DNA of 64,000 nucleotides from UBA4093 sp036676455 (GTDB lineage: Bacteria > Cyanobacteriota > Sericytochromatia > S15B-MN24 > UBA4093), in NCBI GenBank assembly GCA_036676455.1, contig JAKFCW010000077.1, forward strand, positions 1 to 64,000, read 5' to 3'. Of this stretch, positions 8,617 through 16,550 are shown piece by piece. The notes below the pieces were generated by a model. That model was not told the origin of the DNA, searched no databases, and saw only the letters and a program-made list of their open reading frames with translations. Numbering within the stretch: position 1 is the first letter of the stretch; each line of letters starts with the position of its first letter. A program made the translations under genes and the position numbers.

Positions 8617-8759
8617 CTCCGTGTCTACCCCGCGCCCACAGCAAGTAGCGCCCGCGGCTGTTTCGTAAGGTAGCGAGCGTTAGCTGCCGGACCGCCGTCA
8701 GTAGGTTGAATCGTCAAGCTCGCTGACCTGCAGAAACGACGTTAGCAATAGGAGTTGCC
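8613..8759. other. Intergenic stretch upstream of the GNAT gene; nothing identified
   Basis: Together with the mini-ORF unit this belongs to the only gap above 300 bases between recognised full-length genes (8351-8759). In these last 147 bases I find no ORF with a ribosome-binding site, no tRNA fold and no riboswitch I can name. The last bases carry the weak ribosome-binding site (AGGAG) of the acetyltransferase gene. Confidence 0.5.
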
Positions 8760-9272
8760 ATGCTCACCCTCAGACCCGCCCAACCGACCGACGTCCCGAC
8801 CCTGATCGACCTGATCCGGGACCTGGCAGCCTACGAGAAGCTGCTCCACGAGGTGGATGCTGACGCCGAACGCCTGCATGCCCACCTCTTCGGTGAGAAG
8901 CCCTTCGTCGAGGTGATCATGGCCGAGTGGGACGCAGAGGTCGCCGGCTTCGCGCTGTACTTCCACAACTACTCCACGTTCTTGACCAAACCCGGGATCT
9001 ACCTGGAAGATCTTTACGTCAAGCCGGATCAGCGGGGCCGGGGAATCGGCAAGGCGCTGCTGGCGGAGCTGGCGCGGATCGCGGTCTCGCGGGGCTGCGG
9101 GCGGCTGGAATGGAGCGTGCTCGACTGGAACACTCCGGCCATCGGCTTCTACGAGAGCCTGGGTGCCCGTCCCATGGACCAGTGGACAGTCTACCGGTTG
9201 TCAGGAGATAATCTGGAAAGCGTCGCGGCCTTGCGAGGTGCATCGGTCACAGAAGCCGGGATCTCCGACTGA
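8760..9272 (+). CDS. GNAT family N-acetyltransferase (diamine/spermidine acetyltransferase-like)
   Basis: A 170-residue GCN5-related acetyltransferase that transfers an acetyl group from acetyl-CoA to an amine. The pyrophosphate-binding loop is QRGRGIGKAL near residue 97. The block GIYLEDLYVKPDQRG before it and WSVLDWNTPAIGFYESLGA after it are close to those of the spermidine/spermine N1-acetyltransferase group, and the N-terminal LRPAQPTDVPTLIDLIRDLA fits as well. The ATG at 8760 follows AGGAG. No polyamine gene is adjacent, so the substrate is an inference from subfamily resemblance. Confidence 0.9.
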   Translation: MLTLRPAQPTDVPTLIDLIRDLAAYEKLLHEVDADAERLHAHLFGEKPFVEVIMAEWDAEVAGFALYFHNYSTFLTKPGIYLEDLYVKPDQRGRGIGKALLAELARIAVSRGCGRLEWSVLDWNTPAIGFYESLGARPMDQWTVYRLSGDNLESVAALRGASVTEAGISD

Positions 9273-9412
9273 TAAGCTGACTCGCCGAGAAGCAGGCCAA
9301 ACGCTCGCCACATCGCAAGACGCGCGTTTCCTGCCTCCACCGACGCGGGAGGGGCAAGCCGTCTACGCCCAACTCGACTGGGTACAAAGGGAATCATAGG
9401 GAGGAATTCACT

Positions 9413-9688
9413 GTGAACAAAGAAGAACTCATCGACGCCATCGCCAAGGATGCCAGCCTCTCCAAGGCCGCTGCCGGCCAGGCGCTCAACGCCGTCCTCA
9501 ACGCCATCACCGGCGCCCTCAGCACCGGCGACAAGGTGACCCTCGTGGGCTTCGGCACCTTCGAGACCCGCGAGCGCGCCGCCCGCGAAGGCCGCAACCC
9601 CCAGACCGGCGCCACCATCCAGATCGCTGCCAAGAAGGTCCCCGTCTGGACCCCCGGCAAGGCTCTCAAGGACGCCGTCTCCAAGTAA
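9413..9688 (+). CDS. hup: HU-family histone-like DNA-binding protein
   Basis: A 91-residue HU/IHF-type nucleoid protein, a homodimer that bends DNA. It starts with GTG at 9413 behind AGGGAGGAATT. The helical N-terminal half MNKEELIDAIAKDASLSKA is followed by the signature VTLVGFGTFETRERAAREGR and NPQTGATIQI, with the DNA-contacting proline in the beta arm (NPQTG), ending KALKDAVSK. Length is exactly that of HU. A long palindrome terminates the gene. Confidence 0.97.
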   Translation: MNKEELIDAIAKDASLSKAAAGQALNAVLNAITGALSTGDKVTLVGFGTFETRERAAREGRNPQTGATIQIAAKKVPVWTPGKALKDAVSK

Positions 9689-9701
9689 GCTTTTCCCTCG
9701 T

Positions 9702-9739
9702 CGACGCGGGCCCCGGCATGCCGGGGCCCGCGTCGTCTT
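9702..9739 (+). terminator. Perfect 34-base palindrome terminating the HU gene
   Basis: Bases 9702-9718 are the exact reverse complement of 9719-9735, followed by TCTT. The GC-rich stem and position directly after the HU gene fit a terminator. Confidence 0.75.
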
Positions 9740-9770
9740 GGAAGCTCGGGCTGGTTTCGCCGCTCAAATC

Positions 9771-9779
9771 TGCTAAAGT
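9771..9779 (+). promoter_or_regulatory. Extended -10 promoter of the ABC-F gene (leaderless)
   Basis: TGCTAAAGT reads as TGn plus -10 box TAAAGT (9774-9779). The ATG at 9786 is only 6 bases downstream, so transcription should start at or next to the A of the start codon. Confidence 0.5.
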
Positions 9780-9785
9780 GGGGAA

Positions 9786-11705
9786 ATGGACGTCTTTTCC
9801 GGAGAGCCTCTGCTCTCCCTCAACACCCTCACCCATCGCCATTCCGGCCGCGTCATCCTCGACGGGGTCTCGCTGACCGTGCACCGCGGCAACCGGCTCG
9901 GCCTCCTGGGCCTCAACGGCGCCGGCAAATCGACCCTGCTGCGCCTCATGGCCGGCATCGAGAAGCCGGACGAAGGCTCGGTCACCCGCTCGCGTGACCT
10001 CTCCTTGGGCTTCCTCGATCAGGAGTTCGGGCTCGACCCCGAGCGCACCGTCCGCGAGAGCATCGAGGACGGCCTCGCCGAGGTCCGCACCCTCCTGAAC
10101 CGCTACCACGACCTCAGCATGCGCCTCGGCGACGAAAGCGACCTGGCCGGCGAACACGCCGCCCTGCAAGAGGAGATCGAGCGCCGGGACGCCTGGAACG
10201 TCGACCACGCGATCGACCGGATCATGGGCCACCTGAGCGTGCCGCCTGCCGACAAGCCCATCGCGCAGCTTTCCGGCGGCGAGAAGCGCCGGGTCACGCT
10301 TTGCCGCACGCTGGTCGCGCATCCCGACCTGCTGATCCTCGACGAGCCCACCAACCACCTGGATTCCGCGTCTATCGAGTGGCTGGAGGAGTTCCTCGCC
10401 GACTACCGGGGCACCCTGGTCCTGGTCACCCACGACCGCTACTTCCTCGACCGGGTCGCCGACCGCATGATCGAGCTGGAGCGCGGCAAGCTCACCGAGT
10501 ACGTCGGCAACTACTCCGAGTACCTGCTCCAGAAAGCCCTCAAGGCCGAGTGGGACGCCCGGAGCGAGCAGGCTCGCCAGGGCATGCTGCGCCGCGAGGT
10601 CGAGTGGGTCCGCAAGCAGCCCAAGGCCCGCAGCACCAAGCAGAAGGCCCGCGTCGAGCGCTTCGAGGAGCTGGCGGCAGCCGCCCCTCCGCCGCCGCCC
10701 GGCGAGGTCGACATGCTCATCCCCTCCGGCCCGCGCCTGGGCAACAAGGTCGTCGACGTCAAGGACCTGCGCAAGGCCTTCGCGGGCCGCACGCTCTTCG
10801 AGGGCCTCAGCTTCAGCATGAAGGCCGGCGATCGCATCGGCGTGGTCGGCCCCAACGGCATGGGCAAGACCACCCTCATGCGGATCCTCATGGGCCTCGA
10901 GGCCCCCGACGGCGGCAGCGTCGACGTCGGAGTCAACACCAAGTTCCTCTACGCCGACCAGGGGCGCAACCGCCTGAACGCCGAGAAGACCGTGCTCGAC
11001 GAGGTGGCCGGCGACGCCCAGTGGGTCCACATCGGCGGCCAGCAGGTCTCGGTGCGTGCCTACCTCAGGCGCTTCCTCTTCACCGACGAGCAGGCCGCCA
11101 CGCCCATCAAGCGGCTGTCGGGCGGCGAGCAGAACCGCGTGCAGCTGGCCAAGCTGCTGCGCGAGGGCGGCAACGTCTTGATCCTCGACGAACCCACCAA
11201 CGACCTGGACCTTCCGACCCTGCGGGTCCTGGAGGAGGCGCTGGTGGCCTTCGAGGGCTGCGCCTTCGTCGTCTCGCACGACCGCTACTTCCTCAACCGG
11301 GTCGCGACCTCCATTCTCGCCTTCGAGGGCGACGGCCGCGTGGTCCTGTTGGCCGGCGGTTACGAGCGCTACCTGGACTGGAAGGAGCAGCAGGTCCAGC
11401 AGCAGGCGACGGCCGCCGCGCCGAAGGCCGCAAGGCCCGAGCCCAGCCCCGAGAAGACTCCAGCAAGCCGCAAGCTCAGCTACAAGGAGCGCGAGGAGCT
11501 AGCCGGCATCGAGGCCCGCATCGAGGCGGCCGAGACCGAGCTCGCCACGATCGAGGCGGCACTGGCCGATCCGGGCCTCTACGCCGAGCGCGGCGAGGAG
11601 GTGCCGGCACTGTTGGCGGCGGCCGAGGCGGCACGCGCGCAGGTCGAGGCGCTCTACCAGCGCTGGGAACAGCTCGAGGCGCTGCGCGAGGCGGCCACGG
11701 CCTGA
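9786..11705 (+). CDS. uup: ABC-F family ATPase (Uup-like)
   Basis: A 639-residue soluble protein with two ABC ATPase domains and no membrane part, the ABC-F layout; members act on ribosomes or on branched DNA intermediates. Domain 1 has Walker A GLNGAGKST (42-50), signature LSGGEKRRV and Walker B ILDEPTNHLD; domain 2 has GPNGMGKTT, LSGGEQNRV and ILDEPTNDLD. The linker between them carries the basic KQPKARSTKQKARVERFEEL. The C-terminal 95 residues form a charged coiled coil (KLSYKEREELAGIEARIE...), the mark of the Uup subgroup, which binds DNA. It has no Shine-Dalgarno sequence at a workable distance; a -10 box ends 6 bases before the ATG. Confidence 0.93.
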   Translation: MDVFSGEPLLSLNTLTHRHSGRVILDGVSLTVHRGNRLGLLGLNGAGKSTLLRLMAGIEKPDEGSVTRSRDLSLGFLDQEFGLDPERTVRESIEDGLAEVRTLLNRYHDLSMRLGDESDLAGEHAALQEEIERRDAWNVDHAIDRIMGHLSVPPADKPIAQLSGGEKRRVTLCRTLVAHPDLLILDEPTNHLDSASIEWLEEFLADYRGTLVLVTHDRYFLDRVADRMIELERGKLTEYVGNYSEYLLQKALKAEWDARSEQARQGMLRREVEWVRKQPKARSTKQKARVERFEELAAAAPPPPPGEVDMLIPSGPRLGNKVVDVKDLRKAFAGRTLFEGLSFSMKAGDRIGVVGPNGMGKTTLMRILMGLEAPDGGSVDVGVNTKFLYADQGRNRLNAEKTVLDEVAGDAQWVHIGGQQVSVRAYLRRFLFTDEQAATPIKRLSGGEQNRVQLAKLLREGGNVLILDEPTNDLDLPTLRVLEEALVAFEGCAFVVSHDRYFLNRVATSILAFEGDGRVVLLAGGYERYLDWKEQQVQQQATAAAPKAARPEPSPEKTPASRKLSYKEREELAGIEARIEAAETELATIEAALADPGLYAERGEEVPALLAAAEAARAQVEALYQRWEQLEALREAATA

Positions 11706-11732
11706 GTCGGCCGGGGGAGCACCATCCATTTC

Positions 11733-11741
11733 TGCTATAAT
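11733..11741 (+). promoter_or_regulatory. Extended -10 promoter (TGC TATAAT) of the CNNM/CorC gene
   Basis: TG at 11733-11734 and a perfect TATAAT at 11736-11741. No -35 box is evident, as allowed for extended -10 promoters. Transcription would start near 11748, which rules out the in-frame ATG at 11740 as the start codon. Confidence 0.7.
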
Positions 11742-11742
11742 G

Positions 11743-11772
11743 ACGCGGGGAGCTTCTTGCCTCCCCGTGTTT
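11743..11772 (+). terminator. Hairpin in the leader of the CNNM gene / end of the ABC-F gene
   Basis: A 10-base-pair stem (11743-11752 with 11761-11770, one G-T pair) followed by TT. It may terminate transcripts from the ABC-F gene or structure the leader of the next gene, since it begins at about the predicted transcription start. Confidence 0.45.
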
Positions 11773-11817
11773 CGCGTTCAAAGGAGGAATTCCAGCGCCG
11801 CGCATGCGGCCCAACCC

Positions 11818-13137
11818 ATGGACACATTCAGTACAGGGTTCAACCTTTTTCTCGTCCTGTTCTTCACCCTGCTCAACGGATTCTTCGTCGCCGCCGAGTT
11901 CGCGATGGTGAAGGTCCGCCAGACCCGACTGCAGCAGCTCGCCCTCGAAGGCAACGCCATGGCGCGTACCGCGCAGCAGGTCACCGGCCATCTCGATGCC
12001 TACCTCTCGGCGTGTCAGCTCGGCATCACCCTCGCCTCGCTCGCCCTCGGCGCCTTGGGTGAACCCGCCATCGCGCGCGTGATCGAGCCCGCCATGACCA
12101 CCTTCGGGGTCCCTGAAGCCCTGACGCATACCATCGCCTTCGCGATCGCCTTCACCACCATCACCTTCCTCCACATCGTCTTTGGCGAACTGGCCCCCAA
12201 GTCGCTGGCCATCCGCAAGGCCGAGGAAACCACCCTCTGGACCGCGACTCCGCTCAAGGGCTTCTACACCCTCTTCTATCCGGCCATCTGGGCACTCAAC
12301 GGCGTCGCCAACCAGACCCTCAAGCTGCTGCGCATCGAACCGGTCAGCGAACACGAGGCGGCCCACACCGAAGAGGAAATCCGCATCCTCATGAACGAGT
12401 CGGCCAAGTCCGGCCACATCGACCAGACCGAGATGGCCCTCTTCGAGAAGATCTTCCACTTCTCGGACCGCCTGGCCCGCGAGGTCATGGTCCCCCGCGT
12501 GGACATGATCTGCCTGGACCGCAACGACCCGTTCGAAGAGAACCTGGCCACGGCCCTGCGCGAGGAGCACACCCGCTACCCCGTCTGCGATGGCTCGAAG
12601 GACAACATCGTCGGCTTCGTCCATATCAAGGACCTCTACACCAACGAGGGCCAGAACCTCGACACGATCACCCGCCAGATCCTGGCCGTGCCCGGATCGG
12701 TCGAGATCTCGGCCGTCCTCAAGCAGATGCAGAAGGCCAAGACCCACATGGCCATCGTCATGGACGAGTACGGTGGCACCGCCGGCATGGTCACCATCGA
12801 GGACATCCTCGAGGAGATCGTCGGCGAGATCCAGGACGAGTTCGACGTCGAGCGCGCCCCCATCGAGCAGAAGGGGGATGTCTACTCGCTGGACGGCCGC
12901 CTGCTGATCGAGGAGGTCAACGAGACCTTCGACCTCCACATCGAGGCCGAAGAGGACTCCATCGGCGGCTGGCTCTACTCGCAGCTCGGCCACGACCCGC
13001 TGGTCGGCGAGTTCGTCGAGATCTCCGACGCCCGCTTCACGGTCGCCGAGGTCGATCACCTGCGGATCACCCGCGTCAAGCTCGAGAAGATCGCCTCGGA
13101 AGCCACCACCGAAGCGGCCGAAGAACAAGCCGAATAA
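11818..13137 (+). CDS. CNNM/CorC family membrane protein (hemolysin C-like, DUF21-CBS)
   Basis: A 439-residue protein of the CNNM/CorC (HlyC, YtfL) family, linked to magnesium and cobalt efflux. The N-terminal DUF21 membrane domain starts LFLVLFFTLLNGFFVAAEFAMV and has about four hydrophobic segments, including LGITLASLALGALGEP and FTTITFLHIVFGELAPKSLAI. A pair of CBS domains follows (about 200-330; REVMVPRVDMICLD, HMAIVMDEYGGTAGMVTIED), then the CorC_HlyC domain (GRLLIEEVNETFDL, GGWLYSQLG). The start ATG at 11818 is inferred because the earlier in-frame ATG overlaps the -10 box; AAGGAGGAA at 11781 is further away than usual, so translation initiation is somewhat uncertain. Confidence 0.92.
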   Translation: MDTFSTGFNLFLVLFFTLLNGFFVAAEFAMVKVRQTRLQQLALEGNAMARTAQQVTGHLDAYLSACQLGITLASLALGALGEPAIARVIEPAMTTFGVPEALTHTIAFAIAFTTITFLHIVFGELAPKSLAIRKAEETTLWTATPLKGFYTLFYPAIWALNGVANQTLKLLRIEPVSEHEAAHTEEEIRILMNESAKSGHIDQTEMALFEKIFHFSDRLAREVMVPRVDMICLDRNDPFEENLATALREEHTRYPVCDGSKDNIVGFVHIKDLYTNEGQNLDTITRQILAVPGSVEISAVLKQMQKAKTHMAIVMDEYGGTAGMVTIEDILEEIVGEIQDEFDVERAPIEQKGDVYSLDGRLLIEEVNETFDLHIEAEEDSIGGWLYSQLGHDPLVGEFVEISDARFTVAEVDHLRITRVKLEKIASEATTEAAEEQAE

Positions 13138-13145
13138 CCGAAACC

Positions 13146-13175
13146 AAGAGGCTGGGCGTCGCCCAGCCTCTTCTT
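13146..13175 (+). terminator. Intrinsic terminator of the CNNM/CorC gene
   Basis: A 12-base-pair stem (13146-13157 with 13161-13172) with a GTC loop, running into CTTG. Confidence 0.8.
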
Positions 13176-13187
13176 GCATGGAATCGC

Positions 13188-13217
13188 TTGTAGTTTAAGA
13201 ACGGTTTAAGGTAGACT
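13188..13217 (+). promoter_or_regulatory. Putative sigma-70 promoter of the M14 peptidase gene
   Basis: TTGTAG (13188-13193) and TAGACT (13212-13217) are separated by 18 bases. The spacing and the -10 hexamer are the same as in the promoter at 5843-5872. Confidence 0.45.
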
Positions 13218-13254
13218 GAGGACGTCAGCGCTCGCCATTCCGCAGGAGGACTTC

Positions 13255-14727
13255 GTGCACGCGATCCGGTCGCTCGTCCTGACCCTCGTCTCCGCCAGCG
13301 TCCTCACAGGCTGCAGCCTGGGCGATCAGGCGCGCTCCCTGCTCGGCGCAGAGCCGCAATCGGGCCCCGTCGCCTTCACCCACTCGTCCGGCAAGGCCGC
13401 CGTCGTCCTCCACTACCCCGATCGCGACGCGCTGACCCAGCTCCTGGGCCATGGCATCGACCTCTGGTCGGTCGACAACGCCAAGCGCCAGGCCGAAGCC
13501 GCCCTCACCCCGGCCCAGGTCGAACAGGCCAAGCGACTGGGGATGCGGGTCACGCAGCTCCCCGATCGCCGGCTTTTCAATCGCTTCGACGCGGGCTACC
13601 ACACCTACGATCAAATCGCCGCCGAGCTTCGCGGCCTGGCCCAGCGGCGGCCGGATCTGGCGCGCTTGGTCGACATCGGGGACTCCTGGGAGAAGACGCA
13701 GAAGCGCGCCGATCGCGACCTCCTGGCCCTCAAGGTCGGCAAGGGCACGGGTAAGCCGGTGGTCCTCTTCGCCGCCTGCCATCATGCCCGCGAGCTGGTC
13801 ACCCCCGAGATGGTCCTGCGCATGGCGCAGCTGCTGATCTCGCAGTACGGCCAGGACCCCGAGATCACCGCCTGGGTGGACACGCGCGAGATCTGGCTGG
13901 TGCCCATGGTCAATCCCGACGGCCACGCCCTGGCCGCCCGCGGCGAGAACCAGCGCAAGAACACCAACGACGTCACCGGAGGCAAGCGCCGGGTCGGAGT
14001 CGACCTCAACCGGAACTACTCCACCGCCTGGGGCACGGTCGGCGACAGCCCTCAGCCGGAGTCGGACACCTTCCGCGGCAAGACCCCCTTCTCGGAGCCC
14101 GAGACCCAGGCCATGCGCGACCTGATGACCGCGACGAAGCCCGTCTTCCTGCTGACGTTCCACTCGTACAGCAACATGGTGCTCTGGCCCTGGGACCACA
14201 AGGATGCGCCGCCGCCCGATCCGCGCCTCCCCGCCATCGGCAAGGAATTCGGCAAGCTCTCCGGCTACGAGGCCCAGCAGGGCTCGGAGCTTTACTTGAA
14301 CGGCGGCGATGACGTCGACTGGGCCTTCGATCAGCTGGGAGCGCTCTCTTACACCATCGAGATCGGGTCTCGGAGCGACGGGTTCGATCCCCCGTACACG
14401 AAGGTGGAGCGGTTCTGGAACGAGAACCGCCCGATGATGCTCTACGCCCTCAAGGTCGCCGATCGCCCTGGTCGGGTCTTCGGTCCGTCCCTGCAAGAGC
14501 CTGAGGTCACGACCTCCGGGCTGCGCGTCCGCTCTCAGGCCGCGCTGCGGCGCGCCGAGGCCTTCGTCGGAGCGCCTGGCGCCGCCGGCACGGGCATGCC
14601 GCTCAACGTCGATGGACTGGAAGCACAGGCTTCGCTTGCGCTCCCGGAAGGGCGGCAGCTGCTCTGGGTGCATGCCCAGGGTGAGAACGGCGAGTGGGGC
14701 CCGTGGGAGGTCACCTGGAGCCGTTAG
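13255..14727 (+). CDS. Zinc carboxypeptidase lipoprotein (M14 family)
   Basis: A 490-residue lipoprotein metallopeptidase of the carboxypeptidase A family, removing C-terminal residues from peptides outside the inner membrane. Lipobox cysteine is C20 (SVLTGC). The catalytic domain runs from about 112 to 400. Zinc ligands are H177 and E180 in CHHARELVTPE and H303 in LLTFHSYSN; the substrate-binding DLNRNYSTAWG is at 250-260 and the general base E369 is in LSYTIEIGSR. All essential residues are present. The C-terminal 100 residues are not recognised. Start is GTG at 13255 behind GCAGGAGG. Confidence 0.94.
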   Translation: MHAIRSLVLTLVSASVLTGCSLGDQARSLLGAEPQSGPVAFTHSSGKAAVVLHYPDRDALTQLLGHGIDLWSVDNAKRQAEAALTPAQVEQAKRLGMRVTQLPDRRLFNRFDAGYHTYDQIAAELRGLAQRRPDLARLVDIGDSWEKTQKRADRDLLALKVGKGTGKPVVLFAACHHARELVTPEMVLRMAQLLISQYGQDPEITAWVDTREIWLVPMVNPDGHALAARGENQRKNTNDVTGGKRRVGVDLNRNYSTAWGTVGDSPQPESDTFRGKTPFSEPETQAMRDLMTATKPVFLLTFHSYSNMVLWPWDHKDAPPPDPRLPAIGKEFGKLSGYEAQQGSELYLNGGDDVDWAFDQLGALSYTIEIGSRSDGFDPPYTKVERFWNENRPMMLYALKVADRPGRVFGPSLQEPEVTTSGLRVRSQAALRRAEAFVGAPGAAGTGMPLNVDGLEAQASLALPEGRQLLWVHAQGENGEWGPWEVTWSR

Positions 14728-14781
14728 CGGCTGAGGCGTCAGCGGCGAATCGGAACGCCTGTGGCTTTTAGGCTTTTGGGG

Positions 14782-14787
14782 TAGAAT
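14782..14787 (+). promoter_or_regulatory. -10 box directly before the DUF445 gene (leaderless)
   Basis: TAGAAT ends 7 bases before the ATG at 14795, and no Shine-Dalgarno sequence lies between. No good -35 box is evident, so the call rests on position. Confidence 0.4.
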
Positions 14788-14794
14788 CTATCCC

Positions 14795-16522
14795 ATGATC
14801 GATCCGATACTCGCTCACGAACTTCTGCTGGCCGTCATCATCGGGGGATTGACCGGGCGCCTCGTCGACTTCGGCGCGGTGCAGCTGCTGTTTCGCCCCT
14901 ACCGCCGCCGGGTCATCCTGGGCGTGCCCCTGCACGGGGTGCTGCCCGCCCGGCAGGACGCCTTGGCCCGGCAGCTCGCCAACATGATCTCCGAAAGGCT
15001 GCTCAACGAGGAGGCCCTCTCGGCCTTCCTCCAGAGCCCCGACATGGAGGCCAAGCTGCGCGCGAACGTGCAAGAAGCCGTCGAGCGGGCAGTCTCCAGG
15101 GACCTGCCGTCGATCCGCGACGCGCTCTGCGCGCTGCTTCCCGATGCGGAGAACAGCGCCCACGCGTCCGAGGTGATCGATCAAGAGGTGGAGGTCATCT
15201 GCGGCTGGCTGGCGGAGCAGGCGATCGCCTTCGCCATGTCCGACACGGTCCTGGACCAGCTCGCGGACATCGCCACCGGCTACCTGCGGGACCGGCGCGA
15301 CGCCACCCTCGAGGAGCTGATCGCGCCGCCCCTCTTCGAGGCCTTCGACCGCTTCCTGGAGTCCGTGGTCAAGCACGCTCCCGAGCAGCTCCCGCGGCTG
15401 CTTTCCGACGTCGACCAGAAGCTCATGCAGCTGGGCCCGCTTTCGGAGCTGCTTCCCGAGGAGACCCTACTCGCCGCCCGCCGCGAGATCCACGCCAACC
15501 TTCCGGATTGGCTGCAATCCCTCGAGACCATGCTGCGACGCAAGGAATCGATGGCCTGGATCGAGAAACACGTCCTCGATCTGCTGGTCAACCTGATCCT
15601 GGGCCTGCCGCGCCAGAACCTCTTCGACGAGTTCCTGGGCTGGATGGTCCGGACGCAGCTGCGCGAGGAGGATGCCTTCCTGCGCAAGCGCGTGCTGGAG
15701 GCCATCCCGGACCAGGCGAAACGGCTGCGCGAGCAGCTTCTCAGCCCGGACATGGGACCCGAGCTGCGCAAGAAGATCGATCTTTTCCTCGACGACGTGG
15801 TGAACGTGCCCATCTCGCAGCGCTACGCGGCGATTCCCGAGGAGCTGCGGCAGAAGGCCGGGACGGCCCTGGCGGCCCTGCTGGAGAGCGAGGGGGCGAT
15901 CGCCACCTACCGCACCTGGACGTCACGCCTGATGCTCGGCGCCCGCCGCACGCCCCTCAAGGACGTCCTGCCCCCGGACCTCAAGGAGGGCGACCCGGAG
16001 TCCATCCAGGGCGCCGTCTCCGGGGTGATGAGCTTCGCCGTCGAGCTGACGCGCGGGCCGTACCTGCGCGATCAGCTCCAGTCGGCCATCCGCTCGGGAG
16101 TCTCCTACCTGCTGACCCTGCCCATCGGCCAGCTGCGCGAGCGGCTAGGCGAAGAGCGGCTCGCGCGCATCCAGTCCACCATGAGCGTCCAGGTCATCAA
16201 CCTGGCGCGCAAGGAGGCCCCGCGCATGGCCCGGATGATCGACATCCGCAGCATCGTGGAGGCCAAGGTGCGCGAGTCCGACCCGCGCGCGATCGAGCAG
16301 GCGGTCAAGGGACTCGCGCGCAAGGAGCTCAACTCCATCTTCACCAAGGGGCTTTACGGCGGCATCGTCATCAGCCTCATGCTGACGACCGTGCTCTTGA
16401 CGCTGGAGCACACGCTCAACCTGATTATTCCGGGGTCCGGGTTCTGGGCGATCGGCTTGCTCGGGGCCTTCCTGCTCGTCCTGGCCGGAACCAAGCTCCG
16501 GATCCCCCCGCCCCGCGCCTGA
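14795..16522 (+). CDS. DUF445 family membrane protein
   Basis: A 575-residue protein of the DUF445 family (YheB/YjiN-like), whose function is not established. The family signature is at the N-terminus: a membrane helix LLAVIIGGLTGRLVDFGAVQLLFRPYRRR, then LGVPLHGVLPARQDALARQLAN. The long middle part (residues 60-520) is a charged helical bundle with repeated patterns about 100 residues long. One or two membrane segments close the protein (GGIVISLMLTTVLLTLEHTL and GFWAIGLLGAFLLVLAGTKL). The result is a membrane-anchored rod with both ends in the membrane. The gene has a -10 box 7 bases before the ATG and no ribosome-binding site. It converges on the cyclase gene with a 28-base gap. Confidence 0.85.
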   Translation: MIDPILAHELLLAVIIGGLTGRLVDFGAVQLLFRPYRRRVILGVPLHGVLPARQDALARQLANMISERLLNEEALSAFLQSPDMEAKLRANVQEAVERAVSRDLPSIRDALCALLPDAENSAHASEVIDQEVEVICGWLAEQAIAFAMSDTVLDQLADIATGYLRDRRDATLEELIAPPLFEAFDRFLESVVKHAPEQLPRLLSDVDQKLMQLGPLSELLPEETLLAARREIHANLPDWLQSLETMLRRKESMAWIEKHVLDLLVNLILGLPRQNLFDEFLGWMVRTQLREEDAFLRKRVLEAIPDQAKRLREQLLSPDMGPELRKKIDLFLDDVVNVPISQRYAAIPEELRQKAGTALAALLESEGAIATYRTWTSRLMLGARRTPLKDVLPPDLKEGDPESIQGAVSGVMSFAVELTRGPYLRDQLQSAIRSGVSYLLTLPIGQLRERLGEERLARIQSTMSVQVINLARKEAPRMARMIDIRSIVEAKVRESDPRAIEQAVKGLARKELNSIFTKGLYGGIVISLMLTTVLLTLEHTLNLIIPGSGFWAIGLLGAFLLVLAGTKLRIPPPRA

Positions 16523-16550
16523 TCTCTATTCGGAGCCGCAGGCGCTGGCG

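Noticed and set aside
9666..11279. Long open frame of 537 codons on the minus strand across the ABC-F gene
   Set aside because: Antisense frame of a GC-rich gene. Composition is typical of codon-shadow protein, and there is no ribosome-binding site or recognisable domain; the plus-strand ABC-F gene explains it.
11740..11817. Upstream in-frame ATG for the CNNM/CorC gene
   Set aside because: This ATG overlaps the TATAAT -10 box, so it cannot lie on the transcript from that promoter; the family N-terminus begins at 11818.
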